Source: Afipia massiliensis
GTDB lineage: Bacteria; Pseudomonadota; Alphaproteobacteria; Rhizobiales; Xanthobacteraceae
NCBI RefSeq assembly: GCF_014203115.1
Contig: NZ_JACHIJ010000002.1
Span: forward strand, 1-64,000
Direction of reading: 5' to 3'
Length of the DNA stretch: 64,000 nucleotides
The notes under the pieces: model-generated
Told to the model about the DNA's origin: nothing
Seen by the model: the letters and a program-made list of their open reading frames with translations, nothing else
Databases searched by the model: none
Position numbers and translations under genes: made by a program
In this document: piece after piece, positions 43,974-55,036 of the stretch
Layout: each line of letters begins with the position of its first letter
Numbering within the stretch: position 1 is the first letter of the stretch

Positions 43974-46244
43974 TCAATTGCCGGTTACGGCTTCTGCTTT
44001 TATTTCATTGGATTCCGCGGCACCGGCGTCCTTCGCCTGGCCGAAGACGGAGAATCTCATTCGCACCCAGGCACCCCGTGCACCGGAACGAAGGGTGGAT
44101 GCGTCGTTCAGTTCGATGCGTCCGCCGTGATCTTCCAGAACACGGCCAACAATCGCGAGGCCCAGCCCGGTGCCTTTCTCGCGGGTGGTGACATACGGCT
44201 CAAGCAGGCGCGCGCGGCTTTCTTTGGGCAGCCCGATTCCGTTGTCCACAACGTCGATCACGATATCGTCGTTCTCGCGCGCGGCGATGACATTAATGTG
44301 TCCGCGCTCGATCTCTCCGGGAGGAACCGCGCCGATAGCTTCGGTCGCGTTCTTGATAATGTTGGTCAGCCCTTGCGAGATCAGCCGCCGGTCGAACTTC
44401 GCATGCATCGGCTCCTGCTTGATATCGGCTTCGATATCGACATCGGGATGCCCGACGCGCATCAGGAACACGACCTGACGAACGGTGTCCGCGACATCCT
44501 CGCCCTCGATCACCGGCTTGGGCATGCGCGCGAATTTCGAGAATTCGTCCACCATCCTGCGAATGTCGTCGACCTGACGGATAATCGTATCCGTGCACTG
44601 ATCGAAGATCAGCCGGTCCTCGGTGATCACCTTGCCGAACTTGCGGCGAATGCGCTCGGCGGACAACTGGATCGGCGTCAGCGGATTCTTGATTTCGTGA
44701 GCGATGCGGCGCGCGACGTCGGCCCATGCCGAGGTACGCTGAGCCGTGACAAGCTCGGTAATGTCGTCGAGGGTAATGATGTAGCTCTCGTTGGATTGTC
44801 CGGTCTGTTCGGAACTGACGCGCACCGACAGGTTGCGTTCGACGCTATCGCGGCTGATCTCGATCTGGCCCTGCAACAGCCGTTGCGCACTGCTGCGCGC
44901 CGTCGCCATCAGATCGTTCAGTTCAGGCACGATCTCGGACAACGGCTTGCTCAAGACCTCGGATTCCGAATGCCCGATCAATTTCTCCGCAGAGCGATTG
45001 AGGACAGCAATCTTGCCAGCGCCATCGACGCCGATGATGCCGGCGCTCGCGGATGAGAGAACGGCCTCGATGAACCGCCGGCGGCTGTCGATCAGTCCGC
45101 TCGCATTCATGAGATCGTCGCGCTGTGTCCGCAACTCCTGCGTCATTTTGTTGAAAGTCTCGCCTAGACTGGCGAGGTCGCCCTCGGATTTAATGACGGG
45201 GACCTGAACGTGGAGGTCACCGGTGGAGACGAGATTCGCGGCACCCATCAGTCGCCGGATCGGAGCAACCAGCCAGTTGGCGAAATTCAGGCCAATCAGC
45301 ACCGACGACATCAGCACGGTCAGCGCGATCACCGTGAACATCAGTGCGAAGGCGACCTGAATTCCGAGACGCCGCGATTCGAGTTCGGCGTATTCCTTCA
45401 CGCTCGCCTGTGTCTGCTGCAACTGGGCAACGACACGCGGGTCGAGCAACCGCGCCACGTAGAGAAACGTGTCCTGAAACGCGCGCAGGCGGATGACCGC
45501 GGCAACATAATTTTGTTCGATGAACACCGCGATCTGGGGGTCTTCCTCCGTGACGTTCTTGAGGAAGTCTGCGGCCGGTGTCTGGAAGTCCTGCCGGATT
45601 CCGGTTGCCGCCGTCTCGAGGATATTGCGGTCCTTATCGATGATCATGGCACCGGGAAGATTGCGCGACTTCGCGCTCGACGTCAGCACGCTGCGGAAGG
45701 TTTGCCGGTCCTGATCGTACAGTGGCCGCGCACGCGCAATGTCGTTCGACATCCCAAGGATGTCGCCGCGAATGAGTTGGGCGTGCTCGTAGACATAGGC
45801 ATTGGCGACGATCAGCGAATTCTCGATCACCGCACGGGTGCGAACCGAAAACAATCGATCCAGACCGCGATCGATGGTGACATTGGCAACGATCGACACC
45901 AGCACCGCAGGCAACACCGCGATCACCGAGAACAGGCTCACGATCTGAACATGGAGGCGCGCGGCAGCCCGGCCGCGTCGCCGGGCCTGAACGACTTGCC
46001 ACACCTCGCGCGCGATGATTCCGAGCAGCAACAGGATGGTTGCGCCGTTGATCAGGAGGAACGTGACGACGATTTCGTGGGTCGGTGCGATCGGGGTCAG
46101 CCCGGTCAGCACCACGAAGGTCAGGAATGCGGACAGCAGCGCAAGCGCGACCGCAAACGGGGCCAATAGCCGATGCCACGGCCGGCTGGCCGGCTCGACA
46201 GCCGACGGTTCAATGGATTGGGCCGACGCCTCTGCTGCGCTCAT
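43974..46244 (-). CDS. ntrY: sensor histidine kinase NtrY, 756 aa
   Basis: Three hydrophobic segments near residues 28-125 and one near 300 (VAFALMFTVIALTVLMSSVLI) place it in the inner membrane with a periplasmic loop; then HAMP, PAS (VLSSASAGIIGVDGAGKIAVLNRSAEKLIGH), HisKA with the phospho-histidine in [15 protein letters not shown] (near residue 515), and HATPase (LTNIIKNATEA, DNGIGLP, GTGLGL). It controls NtrX in response to nitrogen or redox signals. Confidence 0.93.
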   Translation of the reverse strand: MSAAEASAQSIEPSAVEPASRPWHRLLAPFAVALALLSAFLTFVVLTGLTPIAPTHEIVVTFLLINGATILLLLGIIAREVWQVVQARRRGRAAARLHVQIVSLFSVIAVLPAVLVSIVANVTIDRGLDRLFSVRTRAVIENSLIVANAYVYEHAQLIRGDILGMSNDIARARPLYDQDRQTFRSVLTSSAKSRNLPGAMIIDKDRNILETAATGIRQDFQTPAADFLKNVTEEDPQIAVFIEQNYVAAVIRLRAFQDTFLYVARLLDPRVVAQLQQTQASVKEYAELESRRLGIQVAFALMFTVIALTVLMSSVLIGLNFANWLVAPIRRLMGAANLVSTGDLHVQVPVIKSEGDLASLGETFNKMTQELRTQRDDLMNASGLIDSRRRFIEAVLSSASAGIIGVDGAGKIAVLNRSAEKLIGHSESEVLSKPLSEIVPELNDLMATARSSAQRLLQGQIEISRDSVERNLSVRVSSEQTGQSNESYIITLDDITELVTAQRTSAWADVARRIAHEIKNPLTPIQLSAERIRRKFGKVITEDRLIFDQCTDTIIRQVDDIRRMVDEFSKFARMPKPVIEGEDVADTVRQVVFLMRVGHPDVDIEADIKQEPMHAKFDRRLISQGLTNIIKNATEAIGAVPPGEIERGHINVIAARENDDIVIDVVDNGIGLPKESRARLLEPYVTTREKGTGLGLAIVGRVLEDHGGRIELNDASTLRSGARGAWVRMRFSVFGQAKDAGAAESNEIKAEAVTGN

Positions 46245-46483
46245 GCGGGGATCGTGTCAGGCCAATTTTGCCGGAACACGGCGGTTGCCGTATCCAGTGA
46301 TGCATTCATATCACAATGTTGCTGAATTGCGACAATTCCTAGGCGTGCTAACGAACAAAGCAACACCTTCAACCGGTTCTAACCCGAGCAAAGGGCTTTC
46401 AGCACCGATCCAGTTACCGGAATGCCACGCGACCTGCCTCGAGCAGAATTAGCTGTCCCCGGGAAAGAGCGCCAAGGAATGAA

Positions 46484-47926
46484 CTAGCTGCCGCTGCGAT
46501 AGACCTGAATATCGAGATCCCGGATCTTCTTGCGCAGGGTGTTCCGGTTCAAGCCCAGCAGATCCGCAGCCCTGATCTGGTTGCCGCGATTGGCCGCCAG
46601 CGCTGCAGTCAACAGCGGGATTTCGATCTCCTTCAGGATGCGATGGTAGAGTCCGGGCGGTGGCAGCCCGTTCGGAAAACCGGCGAAATGCGATGCCAGG
46701 TACATCTCGACCGCGCCGCCGAGGTTGTCGACATTTTGCGGCATGCTGCCACCGGAGACGACAGCAGGTGGCGCCAGTTCACCCTCGATGACCGAGCCTG
46801 TAATGACGTCCTGCGGATAGAGCGCGGCAAGCCGGCGCGCGAGGTTTTCAAGCTCGCGGACGTTGCCAGGCCAGCGATGCTGCTTGAGCCGCTCCAGCGC
46901 CTGCGCGTCGAGTTTCTTCGGCGGCAGGCCATCCTTCTCCGCCAGAGCAAAGAAGTGCCGGATCAGGTCAGGCAAATCCTCGATGCGCTCGCGCAGCGGC
47001 GGAAGCCGCAGCGGTACCACGTTGAGACGGAAGAACAGATCTTCGCGGAACAGGCCCTGCTGAATCAGGATGCGCAGGTCCTTGTTGCTGGCCGCGACGA
47101 TCCGCACATCGGTCTTGATGGGGGTGCGGCCGCCGACCGTGGTGTACTCGCCCTGCTGCAGCACGCGCAGCAAGCGGGTCTGCGCCTCCATAGGCATGTC
47201 GCCGATTTCGTCGAGGAACAGGGTGCCGCCCTCGGCCTGTTCGAAGCGGCCGGTCGCGCGGGCATTCGCGCCGGTGAACGCGCCGCGTTCATGACCGAAT
47301 AGTTCGGACTCGATGAGGTCACGCGGGATTGCCGCCATGTTGACGGCGACGAATGGACCATTGCGGCGCTTGCCATAGTCATGAAGCGCGCGTGCGACCA
47401 ATTCCTTGCCGGTGCCGGACTCGCCGGAGATCATCACCGTCAGATCGGTCTGCATCAGGCGTGCGAGCACGCGATAGATTTCCTGCATCGCCGGCGAACG
47501 GCCGACCAGCGGAATGGAATCGAATTCACCCTCGTCCTTGACCGAGGCCGGACGCTCCTTCGGTTCTGACAGGGCTCGGCCGACGATTGCGATCAGTTCC
47601 TTCAGATCGAACGGCTTCGGCAGATACTCATACGCGCCACGTTCCGACGCCCTGATCGCCGTCATGAAAGTGTTTTGCGCGCTCATGACGATGACCGGCA
47701 GATTGGGACGCATCTTCTTGATCCGCGGTAGCAGATCGAAAGCGTTCTCATCAGGCATCACGACGTCGGTGATGACGAGATCCCCCTCGCCCTGGCTGAC
47801 CCAGCGCCACAGCGTGGCGGCATTTCCGGTCAACCGCACCTCGTATCCGGCGCGTGACAGCGCCTGATTGAGGACGGTTCGGATGGCTGTGTCGTCGTCA
47901 GCGACAAGTATGCTACCTGCGGGCAT
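46484..47926 (-). CDS. ntrC: nitrogen regulation response regulator NtrC, 480 aa
   Basis: Receiver domain with Asp in [19 protein letters not shown]+ domain with Walker [17 protein letters not shown] and the intact GAFTGA loop in [21 protein letters not shown], and a C-terminal Fis-type HTH ([25 protein letters not shown]). It activates sigma-54 promoters under nitrogen limitation. Two bases separate it from ntrB. Confidence 0.95.
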   Translation of the reverse strand: MPAGSILVADDDTAIRTVLNQALSRAGYEVRLTGNAATLWRWVSQGEGDLVITDVVMPDENAFDLLPRIKKMRPNLPVIVMSAQNTFMTAIRASERGAYEYLPKPFDLKELIAIVGRALSEPKERPASVKDEGEFDSIPLVGRSPAMQEIYRVLARLMQTDLTVMISGESGTGKELVARALHDYGKRRNGPFVAVNMAAIPRDLIESELFGHERGAFTGANARATGRFEQAEGGTLFLDEIGDMPMEAQTRLLRVLQQGEYTTVGGRTPIKTDVRIVAASNKDLRILIQQGLFREDLFFRLNVVPLRLPPLRERIEDLPDLIRHFFALAEKDGLPPKKLDAQALERLKQHRWPGNVRELENLARRLAALYPQDVITGSVIEGELAPPAVVSGGSMPQNVDNLGGAVEMYLASHFAGFPNGLPPPGLYHRILKEIEIPLLTAALAANRGNQIRAADLLGLNRNTLRKKIRDLDIQVYRSGS

Positions 47927-47928
47927 TT

Positions 47929-49098
47929 TTAGTCCTCATCTGCAGTCTGTGAGGCATGCAACGGCGTTCCCGGGCGCGCGTCGCTATTGCTTTTGGTTGG
48001 GTTGAACATTGGCAGCAGCACGCGGAATACCGTTTTCCGCGGCAGAGATTCACACTCGATGATTCCGCCATGATCACCGACGATCTTGGCAACGAGTGCA
48101 AGACCGAGCCCGCTTCCCGTCGGCTTCGTGGTGACGAACGGATCGAACAGGTTGGGCAGCAGATCGTCGGGGACGCCTGGTCCGTTATCCTTGACGCAAA
48201 ATTCAAGCGGCAGCGAGACCCGCGATTTCTTGCCTGGAACGGAAAGGCGCACGCCGGGCCGGAACGCCGTGGTAAGATGGATTTCGCCATCGGTGCCAAG
48301 CTCGGCAACGGCTTCGGCGGCATTCTTCACGAGATTCAGAAACACCTGAATTAGCTGATCCTGATTGGCCAGCACCGGCGGCAGCGATGGATCGTATTCC
48401 TCGACGAACTTGACGTTGCGCGCAAAGCCCGACTGCGCGAGCCGCTTTACGTGATCGAATACGGAGTGGATGTTGACAGGCCCCCGCGCCACCGGCCGCT
48501 CGTCACCGAATACTTCCATGCGATCGACCAAGGTCACGATCCGGTCCGCTTCATCGCAGATCAGTCGCGTCAGCGTGCGATCTTCGGGAGATGCCGCTTG
48601 TTCGAGCAGTTGCGCGGCTCCACGGATACCCGACAGCGGGTTCTTGATCTCGTGCGCGAGCATCGCGGCCAGCGCGATCACCGAACGCGCAGCACTTCGA
48701 TGGGTAAGCTGCCGGTCCATCTTGTCGGCGATGGTGCGTTCCTGAAGCATCACAACGATGTGCCCCGGATGCTCGCCCAGCGGCGCGACATGCAGATCGA
48801 CCTGACGGTCGCCGCCGATGCGTGGCGTTCCGAGATCGACCTTGTATTCGTTCACCGCGGAGCCGGTGCGACGGACCTGATCGATCAACGCCAGCAGCGG
48901 GCTGCCGAACGGGACAAGTTCGCGCAGCATCTGCCGCTGCAAATGCGGGATAGATGTTTCAAAGAAAGATTCGGCCGCGATATTCGCATCGAGGATCTTG
49001 CCATCCGGAGCAATCAGCATCACCGGATTGGGTAGCGCGTTGAGAATCGCGTCGCTGTTGGCGAGCTGCGGAACGCGTTGCTCGGCGACGTTGCTCAT
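47929..49098 (-). CDS. ntrB: nitrogen regulation sensor kinase NtrB, 389 aa
   Basis: PAS domain ([29 protein letters not shown]), HisKA with the histidine in [22 protein letters not shown] (near residue 148), HATPase ([30 protein letters not shown]). No membrane segment, so it is the soluble NtrB regulated by PII. It overlaps dusB by four bases. Confidence 0.95.
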   Translation of the reverse strand: MSNVAEQRVPQLANSDAILNALPNPVMLIAPDGKILDANIAAESFFETSIPHLQRQMLRELVPFGSPLLALIDQVRRTGSAVNEYKVDLGTPRIGGDRQVDLHVAPLGEHPGHIVVMLQERTIADKMDRQLTHRSAARSVIALAAMLAHEIKNPLSGIRGAAQLLEQAASPEDRTLTRLICDEADRIVTLVDRMEVFGDERPVARGPVNIHSVFDHVKRLAQSGFARNVKFVEEYDPSLPPVLANQDQLIQVFLNLVKNAAEAVAELGTDGEIHLTTAFRPGVRLSVPGKKSRVSLPLEFCVKDNGPGVPDDLLPNLFDPFVTTKPTGSGLGLALVAKIVGDHGGIIECESLPRKTVFRVLLPMFNPTKSNSDARPGTPLHASQTADED

Positions 49099-50120
49099 GC
49101 AGCAGCGCTCCAGGAAAATTCGCCAAAGGCATCATGAAGCGAGCGGCGCACGTGAGCCGGGTCAGTTGCAGTCAGGATGATTTGCCGCCATCGCTTGAGG
49201 ACATCGCCGGACGCAGCACTCCCCTTCGCGGCCACATCGAGCGCCCAGCCGAGATGCTTTCGCGCGTGGCGTGTGCCGACACGAGGTCCGTAGTGCTCCA
49301 CCACCTGATCGTAGAGATTGCAGAGATGGTCCAGTTGCGTGCTGAGTTGCGGCGTCTGTTCCAGCTCGCCGCCGTCGAGACGGCGGGCGATCTGTCCGGG
49401 CAGCCACGGCTGCCCCTGCGCGCCGCGTCCGATCATGACCGCGTCCGCGCCAGAAGCTTCGAGCGCGATAGCGGCTTGTTCGAACGAGGTGATATCGCCG
49501 TTGACCACCACAGGCACGGTCACAGCATCCTTGACCGGCCGCACCGCAGTCCAGTCGGCGCTTCCCTTGTAGAACTGGCAGCGCGTGCGGCCGTGGACGG
49601 TGATCATTTTCACGCCTGCCGCTTCCGCGCGGCGTGCAAGCTCTGGTGCGTTGAGCGACGTGTCGTCCCAGCCCAGCCGCATCTTCAGCGTCACCGGGAC
49701 GCTGACCGCAGACACCGTGGCCTCAACAAGCCGCAGCGCATGATCTAGATCGCGCATCAGCGCAGAGCCGGACTGGCCGCCGGTCACGTGGCGCGCCGGG
49801 CAGCCCATGTTGATGTCGATGATGTCGGCGCCGGCGGCTTCCGAGATTCGCGCGCCCTCGGCCATCCAGTGCGTTTCACAGCCGGCGAGCTGAACTACAT
49901 GCGGGCCGATACCGGCGGCCTCACAGCGCAGGACGGACATTGGGCGGCCGCGCGCCAGATCGTCGCTGGCCGTCATTTCGGAGACGACGAGACCGGCTCC
50001 CAGCTCGGCGGCGATGCGGCGAAACGGAGCGTCGGTCACGCCCGACATCGGTGCGAGCAGGACGCGATTGGCAACTTCGATGTCGCCGATGGTCAGCGCT
50101 GCCTGACGTGCCGGTGCCAT
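49095..50120 (-). CDS. dusB: tRNA-dihydrouridine synthase DusB (NifR3), 341 aa
   Basis: FMN barrel with [15 protein letters not shown], the [29 protein letters not shown] segment with the catalytic cysteine, [15 protein letters not shown] and [11 protein letters not shown]. It reduces uridine in tRNA D-loops. The order dusB(nifR3)-ntrB-ntrC is classical in alphaproteobacteria. ATG at 50120 is chosen; a GTG three codons earlier is possible. Confidence 0.94.
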   Translation of the reverse strand: MAPARQAALTIGDIEVANRVLLAPMSGVTDAPFRRIAAELGAGLVVSEMTASDDLARGRPMSVLRCEAAGIGPHVVQLAGCETHWMAEGARISEAAGADIIDINMGCPARHVTGGQSGSALMRDLDHALRLVEATVSAVSVPVTLKMRLGWDDTSLNAPELARRAEAAGVKMITVHGRTRCQFYKGSADWTAVRPVKDAVTVPVVVNGDITSFEQAAIALEASGADAVMIGRGAQGQPWLPGQIARRLDGGELEQTPQLSTQLDHLCNLYDQVVEHYGPRVGTRHARKHLGWALDVAAKGSAASGDVLKRWRQIILTATDPAHVRRSLHDAFGEFSWSAAA

Positions 50121-50375
50121 GCCGATCACCGCGTATCCCGTTTTCTGACGAACCCCGCCTCATTGCGGAGGGCGCATAGCTCAATTTCTAAGCATCGAAA
50201 ATCATGCCTACACTTTAGCCATTTATGGGCGGCACGCAAGTGCAACGCACCAATTCTTCCAAATTCTTCACAGGGTTGGGAATCGTGCTGTTCCCGGCCC
50301 AAATATGCTAAGGGCAGCACCCAAACCCGCCAACATTCGGCTCATCTACCCTGCTCGGACGGTCGTTACCTACTC

Positions 50376-51575
50376 ATGCCAACTTCAAAACGGACTGCCG
50401 CTATCATCGTTGCCGCCGGCCGCGGGCTTCGCGCCGGCACTGGCGGCCCCAAGCAATACCGATCCATCGGCGGTAAAACCGTCCTTTCGAGGGCGATGGA
50501 GCCGTTCTGCACACATCCGGATGTCTTCGCCGTTCAGCCGGTGCGCAACCCGGATGACGCCGATATTTTCGACCAGGCTGTCTGCCACCTCAAATATCAG
50601 ACGCCTGTAAGCGGCGGCGCGACGCGGCAGGCTTCCGTTCGTGCCGGTCTTGAAGCGCTTGCGAGTGAGGCGCCGGACATCGTTCTTATTCACGATGCGG
50701 CGCGCGCGTTCGTCACCGACAAAGTGATCTCGCGCGCCATCGATGCGGCGCTGATCACGGGTGCTGCGATCCCGGTCGTTGCGGTAACAGACACCATCAA
50801 GGTCGTAGATGGATCGGGCGCGGTACAGGCGACGCCTGATCGCGCGAACTTGCGGATCGCGCAGACGCCGCAGGCGTTTCGTTTCGATGTGATTCTGGAA
50901 GCCCATCGCCGCGCCGCGCGCGAGGGCCGCGACGATTTCACCGACGACGCTGCAATTGCCGAATGGGCAGGATTGACCGTCGCGACCTTTGAAGGCGATG
51001 CTGCGAACATGAAGCTGACCACCCCCGAAGATTTTGCACGCGAAGAAGCGCGCCTCGGCGCCATGCTGGGCGATATCCGCACCGGCACCGGCTACGATGT
51101 GCATGCGCTGACCGACGGCGATCACCTGATGCTGTGCGGCGTGCGCGTGCCGTTCAATCGCGGCTTTCTTGCTCACTCCGACGGCGACGTCGGACTGCAT
51201 GCGATTGTCGACGCCATCCTCGGCGCGCTGGCCGACGGCGACATCGGCTCGCACTTTCCGCCGAGCGATCCGAAGTGGAAGGGCGCTGCGTCCGATCAGT
51301 TCCTGAAACATGCCGTCGAACTCGTCGGCAAGCGCGGCGGGCGTATCGCGCATCTCGAAGTAACGATGATTTGCGAAGCGCCTAAAATTGGTCCGCTGCG
51401 TGACGCGATGCGCGCGAAGATCGCCGAGATCACCGGGCTTCCGCAGTCGCGCGTTGCAGTGAAAGCAACGACAAGCGAGCGGCTCGGTTTCACGGGACGC
51501 CAGGAAGGCATTGCCGCGACCGCGAGCGCGACCATCCGGTTGCCTTGGGACGCTAACGACGGGCAGTTCGCATGA
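50376..51575 (+). CDS. ispDF: bifunctional IspD/IspF (MEP cytidylyltransferase / MECDP synthase), 399 aa
   Basis: The N-terminal IspD part has [29 protein letters not shown] and TPQAFRFD; the C-terminal IspF part has [44 protein letters not shown]. Two steps of the non-mevalonate isoprenoid pathway are fused, as in many alphaproteobacteria. It overlaps the next gene by four bases (ATGA) and diverges from dusB. Confidence 0.94.
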   Translation: MPTSKRTAAIIVAAGRGLRAGTGGPKQYRSIGGKTVLSRAMEPFCTHPDVFAVQPVRNPDDADIFDQAVCHLKYQTPVSGGATRQASVRAGLEALASEAPDIVLIHDAARAFVTDKVISRAIDAALITGAAIPVVAVTDTIKVVDGSGAVQATPDRANLRIAQTPQAFRFDVILEAHRRAAREGRDDFTDDAAIAEWAGLTVATFEGDAANMKLTTPEDFAREEARLGAMLGDIRTGTGYDVHALTDGDHLMLCGVRVPFNRGFLAHSDGDVGLHAIVDAILGALADGDIGSHFPPSDPKWKGAASDQFLKHAVELVGKRGGRIAHLEVTMICEAPKIGPLRDAMRAKIAEITGLPQSRVAVKATTSERLGFTGRQEGIAATASATIRLPWDANDGQFA

Positions 51576-52201
51576 GCACCAGCGCCATTCGCGCCCTCTC
51601 CCGCTCGTTGCTGGATCTGTGCCGGATGCGCAAGCTGACGATTGCGACCGCCGAATCCTGCACCGGCGGTCTGGTCGCAGCGGCATTGACCGAAATTCCC
51701 GGCTCTTCCGATGTGGTCGATCGCGGCTTCGTCACCTATTCCAACGAGGCCAAGCACGCGATGCTAGGTGTCGAGACCTCGACGCTCGAAACATTCGGTG
51801 CGGTGAGCAAGGAAACCGCGACTGCGATGGCATTCGGTGCGCTCGAACATGCCGATGTCGATCTGGCGGTTTCCATTACCGGGATCGCAGGCCCCGGCGG
51901 CGCAACGCCGGGAAAACCTGTGGGACTGGTGCATCTGGCGGTCGCCGCGCGCGATGGCCGTATCGCGCACAAGGAATGCCGCTTCGGGGCCGTCGGCCGC
52001 AACAATGTCCGCGAACAGTCGGTCGTGGAAGCGCTGAAGATGCTGGCAGAGATGGCGCGCGGACCGCAGCCGCCGCTCAAGAAGCGCCCGCGCGCGGCCG
52101 CCCATAGATTGCGTCCGCGCGTTTCTCGAACGCCGCGGCGAAGCGGTGGAAAGCTGCGTCGAACATCGCGCCCATCAGCACCGCGAGTATCCGACTCTTG
52201 A
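51572..52201 (+). CDS. pncC: nicotinamide-nucleotide amidase (CinA C-terminal domain), with a basic C-terminal tail, 209 aa
   Basis: The CinA C-terminal domain is complete: [40 protein letters not shown] (catalytic serine in ESCTGG), [23 protein letters not shown]. It removes ammonia from NMN in NAD salvage. The usual protein ends near residue 165; here a 40-residue Arg/Pro/Ser tail continues over the 3' end of the convergent RatA-like gene by 125 bp. Confidence 0.9.
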   Translation: MSTSAIRALSRSLLDLCRMRKLTIATAESCTGGLVAAALTEIPGSSDVVDRGFVTYSNEAKHAMLGVETSTLETFGAVSKETATAMAFGALEHADVDLAVSITGIAGPGGATPGKPVGLVHLAVAARDGRIAHKECRFGAVGRNNVREQSVVEALKMLAEMARGPQPPLKKRPRAAAHRLRPRVSRTPRRSGGKLRRTSRPSAPRVSDS

Positions 52202-52547
52202 ACTCGTAGGCGATAAAGAATCCGACGATGCAGGCATCATCGGATTTCGCCTCGAAGGTCCAGCGGTTCTCGAACTTGCTGAACGGACCTTGCAAATACT
52301 CGACCATGATTTTCAGGTCCGGACGATCGAGCGTCACCCGGCTTGTGAATTTCTCGCGGACAAGCTGAAACGACACCGTCATGTCGGCGACGATGACCTC
52401 GCGGCCGTCAGGCTTCGCTGTCCGCTGGCGGACTTTCAACGACTGGCATAACGGCACGAATTCGGGATAGCGTTCGACGTCGGCGACCAGATCGAACATT
52501 TTCTCTGCGCTGTGATGCACGCGGCGCTTGTTTGAAAAGTGTGGCAT
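52077..52547 (-). CDS. RatA/COQ10-type START-domain protein, 156 aa
   Basis: MPHFSNKRRVHHSAEKMFDLVADVERYPEFVPLC is the opening strand and helix of the Coq10/polyketide-cyclase fold, followed by VIVADMTVSFQLVREKFTSRV and FENRWTFEAKS. In mitochondria COQ10 binds ubiquinone for respiration, in E. coli RatA (a ribosome-association toxin) has the same fold; the respiratory lipid role is more likely here. Ten bases after lipA start; convergent overlap with pncC. Confidence 0.85.
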   Translation of the reverse strand: MPHFSNKRRVHHSAEKMFDLVADVERYPEFVPLCQSLKVRQRTAKPDGREVIVADMTVSFQLVREKFTSRVTLDRPDLKIMVEYLQGPFSKFENRWTFEAKSDDACIVGFFIAYEFKSRILAVLMGAMFDAAFHRFAAAFEKRADAIYGRPRAGAS

Positions 52548-52556
52548 CGTGGAAGG

Positions 52557-53516
52557 CTAGCGTCCGGCTGCCGCACGCGCTGTTTGCAGCTTGGCAAAAT
52601 CCTCGCCGGCGTGATGCGACGAGCGTGTCAGCGGGCTCGCAGATACCATCAGGAAGCCCTTGGTGTAGGCAACCTTCTCGTAACCGCCGAATTCATCCGG
52701 CGTCACGTAGCGCATCACGGCGTGATGCTTGAGGCTCGGCTGCAGGTACTGGCCGATGGTGAGAAAATCGACATCCGCCGAGCGCAGGTCGTCCATCACC
52801 TGCAGCACTTCGTGGCGTTCTTCGCCGAGGCCGACCATGATGCCGGACTTGGTGAAGATGGTCGGGTCCATTTCCTTGACCCGCTGCAGCAGCCGGATCG
52901 AATGGAAATAGCGCGCGCCGGGACGTACGGTCAGATAGCGCGACGGCACGGTTTCCAGATTATGATTGAACACATCGGGCTTGGCCGCAACGACCTGCTC
53001 CAGTGCGCCGTCCTTGCGCAGGAAATCCGGCGTAAGAATCTCGATCGTCGTGGTCGGGCAGCTCGCGCGAATCGCGCGGATGGTTTTCGCGAAATGATCG
53101 GCGCCGCCGTCGGCGAGATCATCGCGGTCCACCGAGGTGATAACGACATGGTTCAGGCCGAGCTTCGAGACGGCCAGTGCAACATGCTCCGGCTCGGACG
53201 CATCGAGCGCGTTCGGCATTCCTGTTTTGACGTTGCAGAAGGCGCAAGCCCGGGTGCAGGTGTCACCCATGATCATGAAGGTGGCGTGCTTCTTGTCCCA
53301 GCATTCGCCGATGTTCGGGCAGCCCGCTTCCTCGCATACGGTGACGAGGCCGTTTTCCTTGACGATGTTGCGGGTGTTGGCATAGCCGCGCGAATTGGGC
53401 GCACGCACCCGAATCCAGTCAGGCTTCGCCGGCGACTTCGAATCCGGCCGGTTGACCTTCTCCGGATGGCGCGGGCGCACCTGATTGGAAGACACCGTAT
53501 CGATCAGAACAACCAT
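52557..53516 (-). CDS. lipA: lipoyl synthase, 319 aa
   Basis: Two iron-sulfur clusters: [13 protein letters not shown] (auxiliary) and [13 protein letters not shown] (radical SAM CxxxCxxC), with the C-terminal [13 protein letters not shown] carrying the serine ligand of the auxiliary cluster. It inserts two sulfurs into octanoylated proteins. The RatA-like gene is just downstream, a common neighbour of lipA in this group. Confidence 0.95.
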   Translation of the reverse strand: MVVLIDTVSSNQVRPRHPEKVNRPDSKSPAKPDWIRVRAPNSRGYANTRNIVKENGLVTVCEEAGCPNIGECWDKKHATFMIMGDTCTRACAFCNVKTGMPNALDASEPEHVALAVSKLGLNHVVITSVDRDDLADGGADHFAKTIRAIRASCPTTTIEILTPDFLRKDGALEQVVAAKPDVFNHNLETVPSRYLTVRPGARYFHSIRLLQRVKEMDPTIFTKSGIMVGLGEERHEVLQVMDDLRSADVDFLTIGQYLQPSLKHHAVMRYVTPDEFGGYEKVAYTKGFLMVSASPLTRSSHHAGEDFAKLQTARAAAGR

Positions 53517-53655
53517 GAAAAGTCCGCGTTTTCCTTCGACTTACCTAAGCCTGCCGGTTCGTTGGTGCAAGCCGCCCTCGCCGTGCTACTTTGGAATGCA
53601 TATCACGTCCTGAAGCAATCCAGCATGCCCCTCCGCGCACATCCCCTGCCCATAA

Positions 53656-54252
53656 ATGGCTGAAAACCGCCTTTCCGCCCCTGCCGGACGCCTGCTGACG
53701 CGCAAATTCTTTGCCCGCAGCGTCCATGAGGTTGCGCCCGACCTGATCGGGGCGACGCTGCTGGTGGATGGCGTCGGCGGCATCATCACCGAGGTCGAGG
53801 CCTATCACCACACCGAGCCGGCGGCGCACTCCTTCAACGGACCGACGCCCCGCAACATGGTGATGTTCGGCCCGCCGGGGTTTCTCTACGTCTATCGCTC
53901 CTACGGCATCCACTGGTGCATGAATATCGTTTGCGAAAAGGAAGGCTCCGCCAGTGCGGTGCTGATCCGGGCGATTGAGCCTACCCACGGCATCCCGGCG
54001 ATGCGCCGCCGTCGCGGACTGCACGACGAGCGAACGCTGTGTTCGGGGCCAGGCAAGCTCTGCGAAGCAATGGCCGTGAGCGACAAACACAACGCGCTGC
54101 CGCTCGACGCGCCGCCGATTGCGATTCACATGCGACCGCGAAAGCCCGAGATCGTCAGCGGCATCCGTATCGGCATCACCAAGGCGGTCGAACTGCCGTG
54201 GCGATACGGATTGAAGGGCTCGCGATTTCTCAGCAAGCCATTTCCGGCATAA
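53656..54252 (+). CDS. mpg: DNA-3-methyladenine glycosylase (AAG/MPG type), 198 aa
   Basis: [21 protein letters not shown], the catalytic [49 protein letters not shown] and [13 protein letters not shown] are the AAG signature. It removes alkylated bases. Divergent from lipA. Confidence 0.92.
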   Translation: MAENRLSAPAGRLLTRKFFARSVHEVAPDLIGATLLVDGVGGIITEVEAYHHTEPAAHSFNGPTPRNMVMFGPPGFLYVYRSYGIHWCMNIVCEKEGSASAVLIRAIEPTHGIPAMRRRRGLHDERTLCSGPGKLCEAMAVSDKHNALPLDAPPIAIHMRPRKPEIVSGIRIGITKAVELPWRYGLKGSRFLSKPFPA

Positions 54253-54600
54253 GGCGAAACGGTGACGAACTTCGCTGCAAAGGGCGAAGCGGTGACGTAA
54301 CCTCGACATCTCGGAATTTCGCGATGTTTGCATCGCGGTGACGTCGTTCCGTCGGAGCGAGTGCTCGTTATGCGTAGTGAGCATGGGTGTAACGGCACGC
54401 ACGCCTCGAAAACGTGCATCCATCAGAATACAGGCAGCCAAGACACGCCAGTTTTTCCGACTGCGGGATCGTCATCCTGAGGTACGCGCTCTTGCGCGCC
54501 TCGAAGGATGACTGAGGAAAACCTTTCATCATCCTTCGAGGCTCGCCCAAGATGGCTCGCACCTCAGGATGACGACCGCACGCCGCGCTTCGGCGTCCGA
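54253..54600. other. 348 bp of repeats, no gene
   Basis: GGCGAAACGGTGACG at 54253 and GGCGAAGCGGTGACG at 54283 differ in one base, 30 bp apart, and a third partial copy (GCGGTGACGTCG) follows near 54336. A large inverted repeat then lies at 54470-54574. Nothing looks coding. Confidence 0.6.
54470..54574. repeat. inverted intergenic repeat of the Bradyrhizobiaceae type
   Basis: CGTCATCCTGAGGT (54470) pairs with ACCTCAGGATGACG (54561), and CCTCGAAGGATGA (54499) pairs with TCATCCTTCGAGG (54529); the inner arms differ. This is a widespread repeat in Rhodopseudomonas and Bradyrhizobium genomes as I recall it. Two copies face each other and could form a hairpin between mpg and the VOC gene, which are convergent. 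Confidence 0.8.
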
Positions 54601-54987
54601 TCAAATCGCCGCGTGGCAGACGGCCTCGATCCGGTTGCCGTCCGGGTCGCGCAGGAACGCGGCGTAGTAGGACGCGTGGTAATTGCGCAGGCCCGGTGCG
54701 CCGTCGTCGCTGCCGCCTGCTGCGAGCCCCGCATCCCAAAACGCGTCGACCTGAGTTTGCCACTTCGCCTTGAAGCACCAGTGCCGGCCGGCGGCGTCCT
54801 CGGGCTTCGCCCCCTTGCGGATCGAGATGTAGACGCGATCCGGATAGGCGGAACGCGAACGTTCGCCGTAGCCCAGCCAATCGTCTCGGCGTCCGACCTT
54901 GACGACGCCAAGCGCATTCATGATCGCATCATAGAACCGCTCGGCAGCAGCTATGTCGGAGACGGTAATCGAAACATGATCGAGCAT
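54601..54987 (-). CDS. VOC-family protein (glyoxalase/bleomycin-resistance fold), 128 aa
   Basis: LDHVSITVSDIAAAERFYDAIMNALG opens the first beta-alpha-beta unit, with the metal His in MLDHVSI; later DGNRIEAVCHAAI gives the final metal site Glu. Fold clear, substrate not. The stop follows the repeat region closely. Confidence 0.8.
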   Translation of the reverse strand: MLDHVSITVSDIAAAERFYDAIMNALGVVKVGRRDDWLGYGERSRSAYPDRVYISIRKGAKPEDAAGRHWCFKAKWQTQVDAFWDAGLAAGGSDDGAPGLRNYHASYYAAFLRDPDGNRIEAVCHAAI

Positions 54988-55036
54988 CGGTTACTCCGGG
55001 ATTATCACTCCGTGATGTTCATTAGCCAGACTACAT

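Noticed and set aside
50385-51686. 433-codon minus-strand open frame
   Set aside because: Antisense to ispDF, which is intact.
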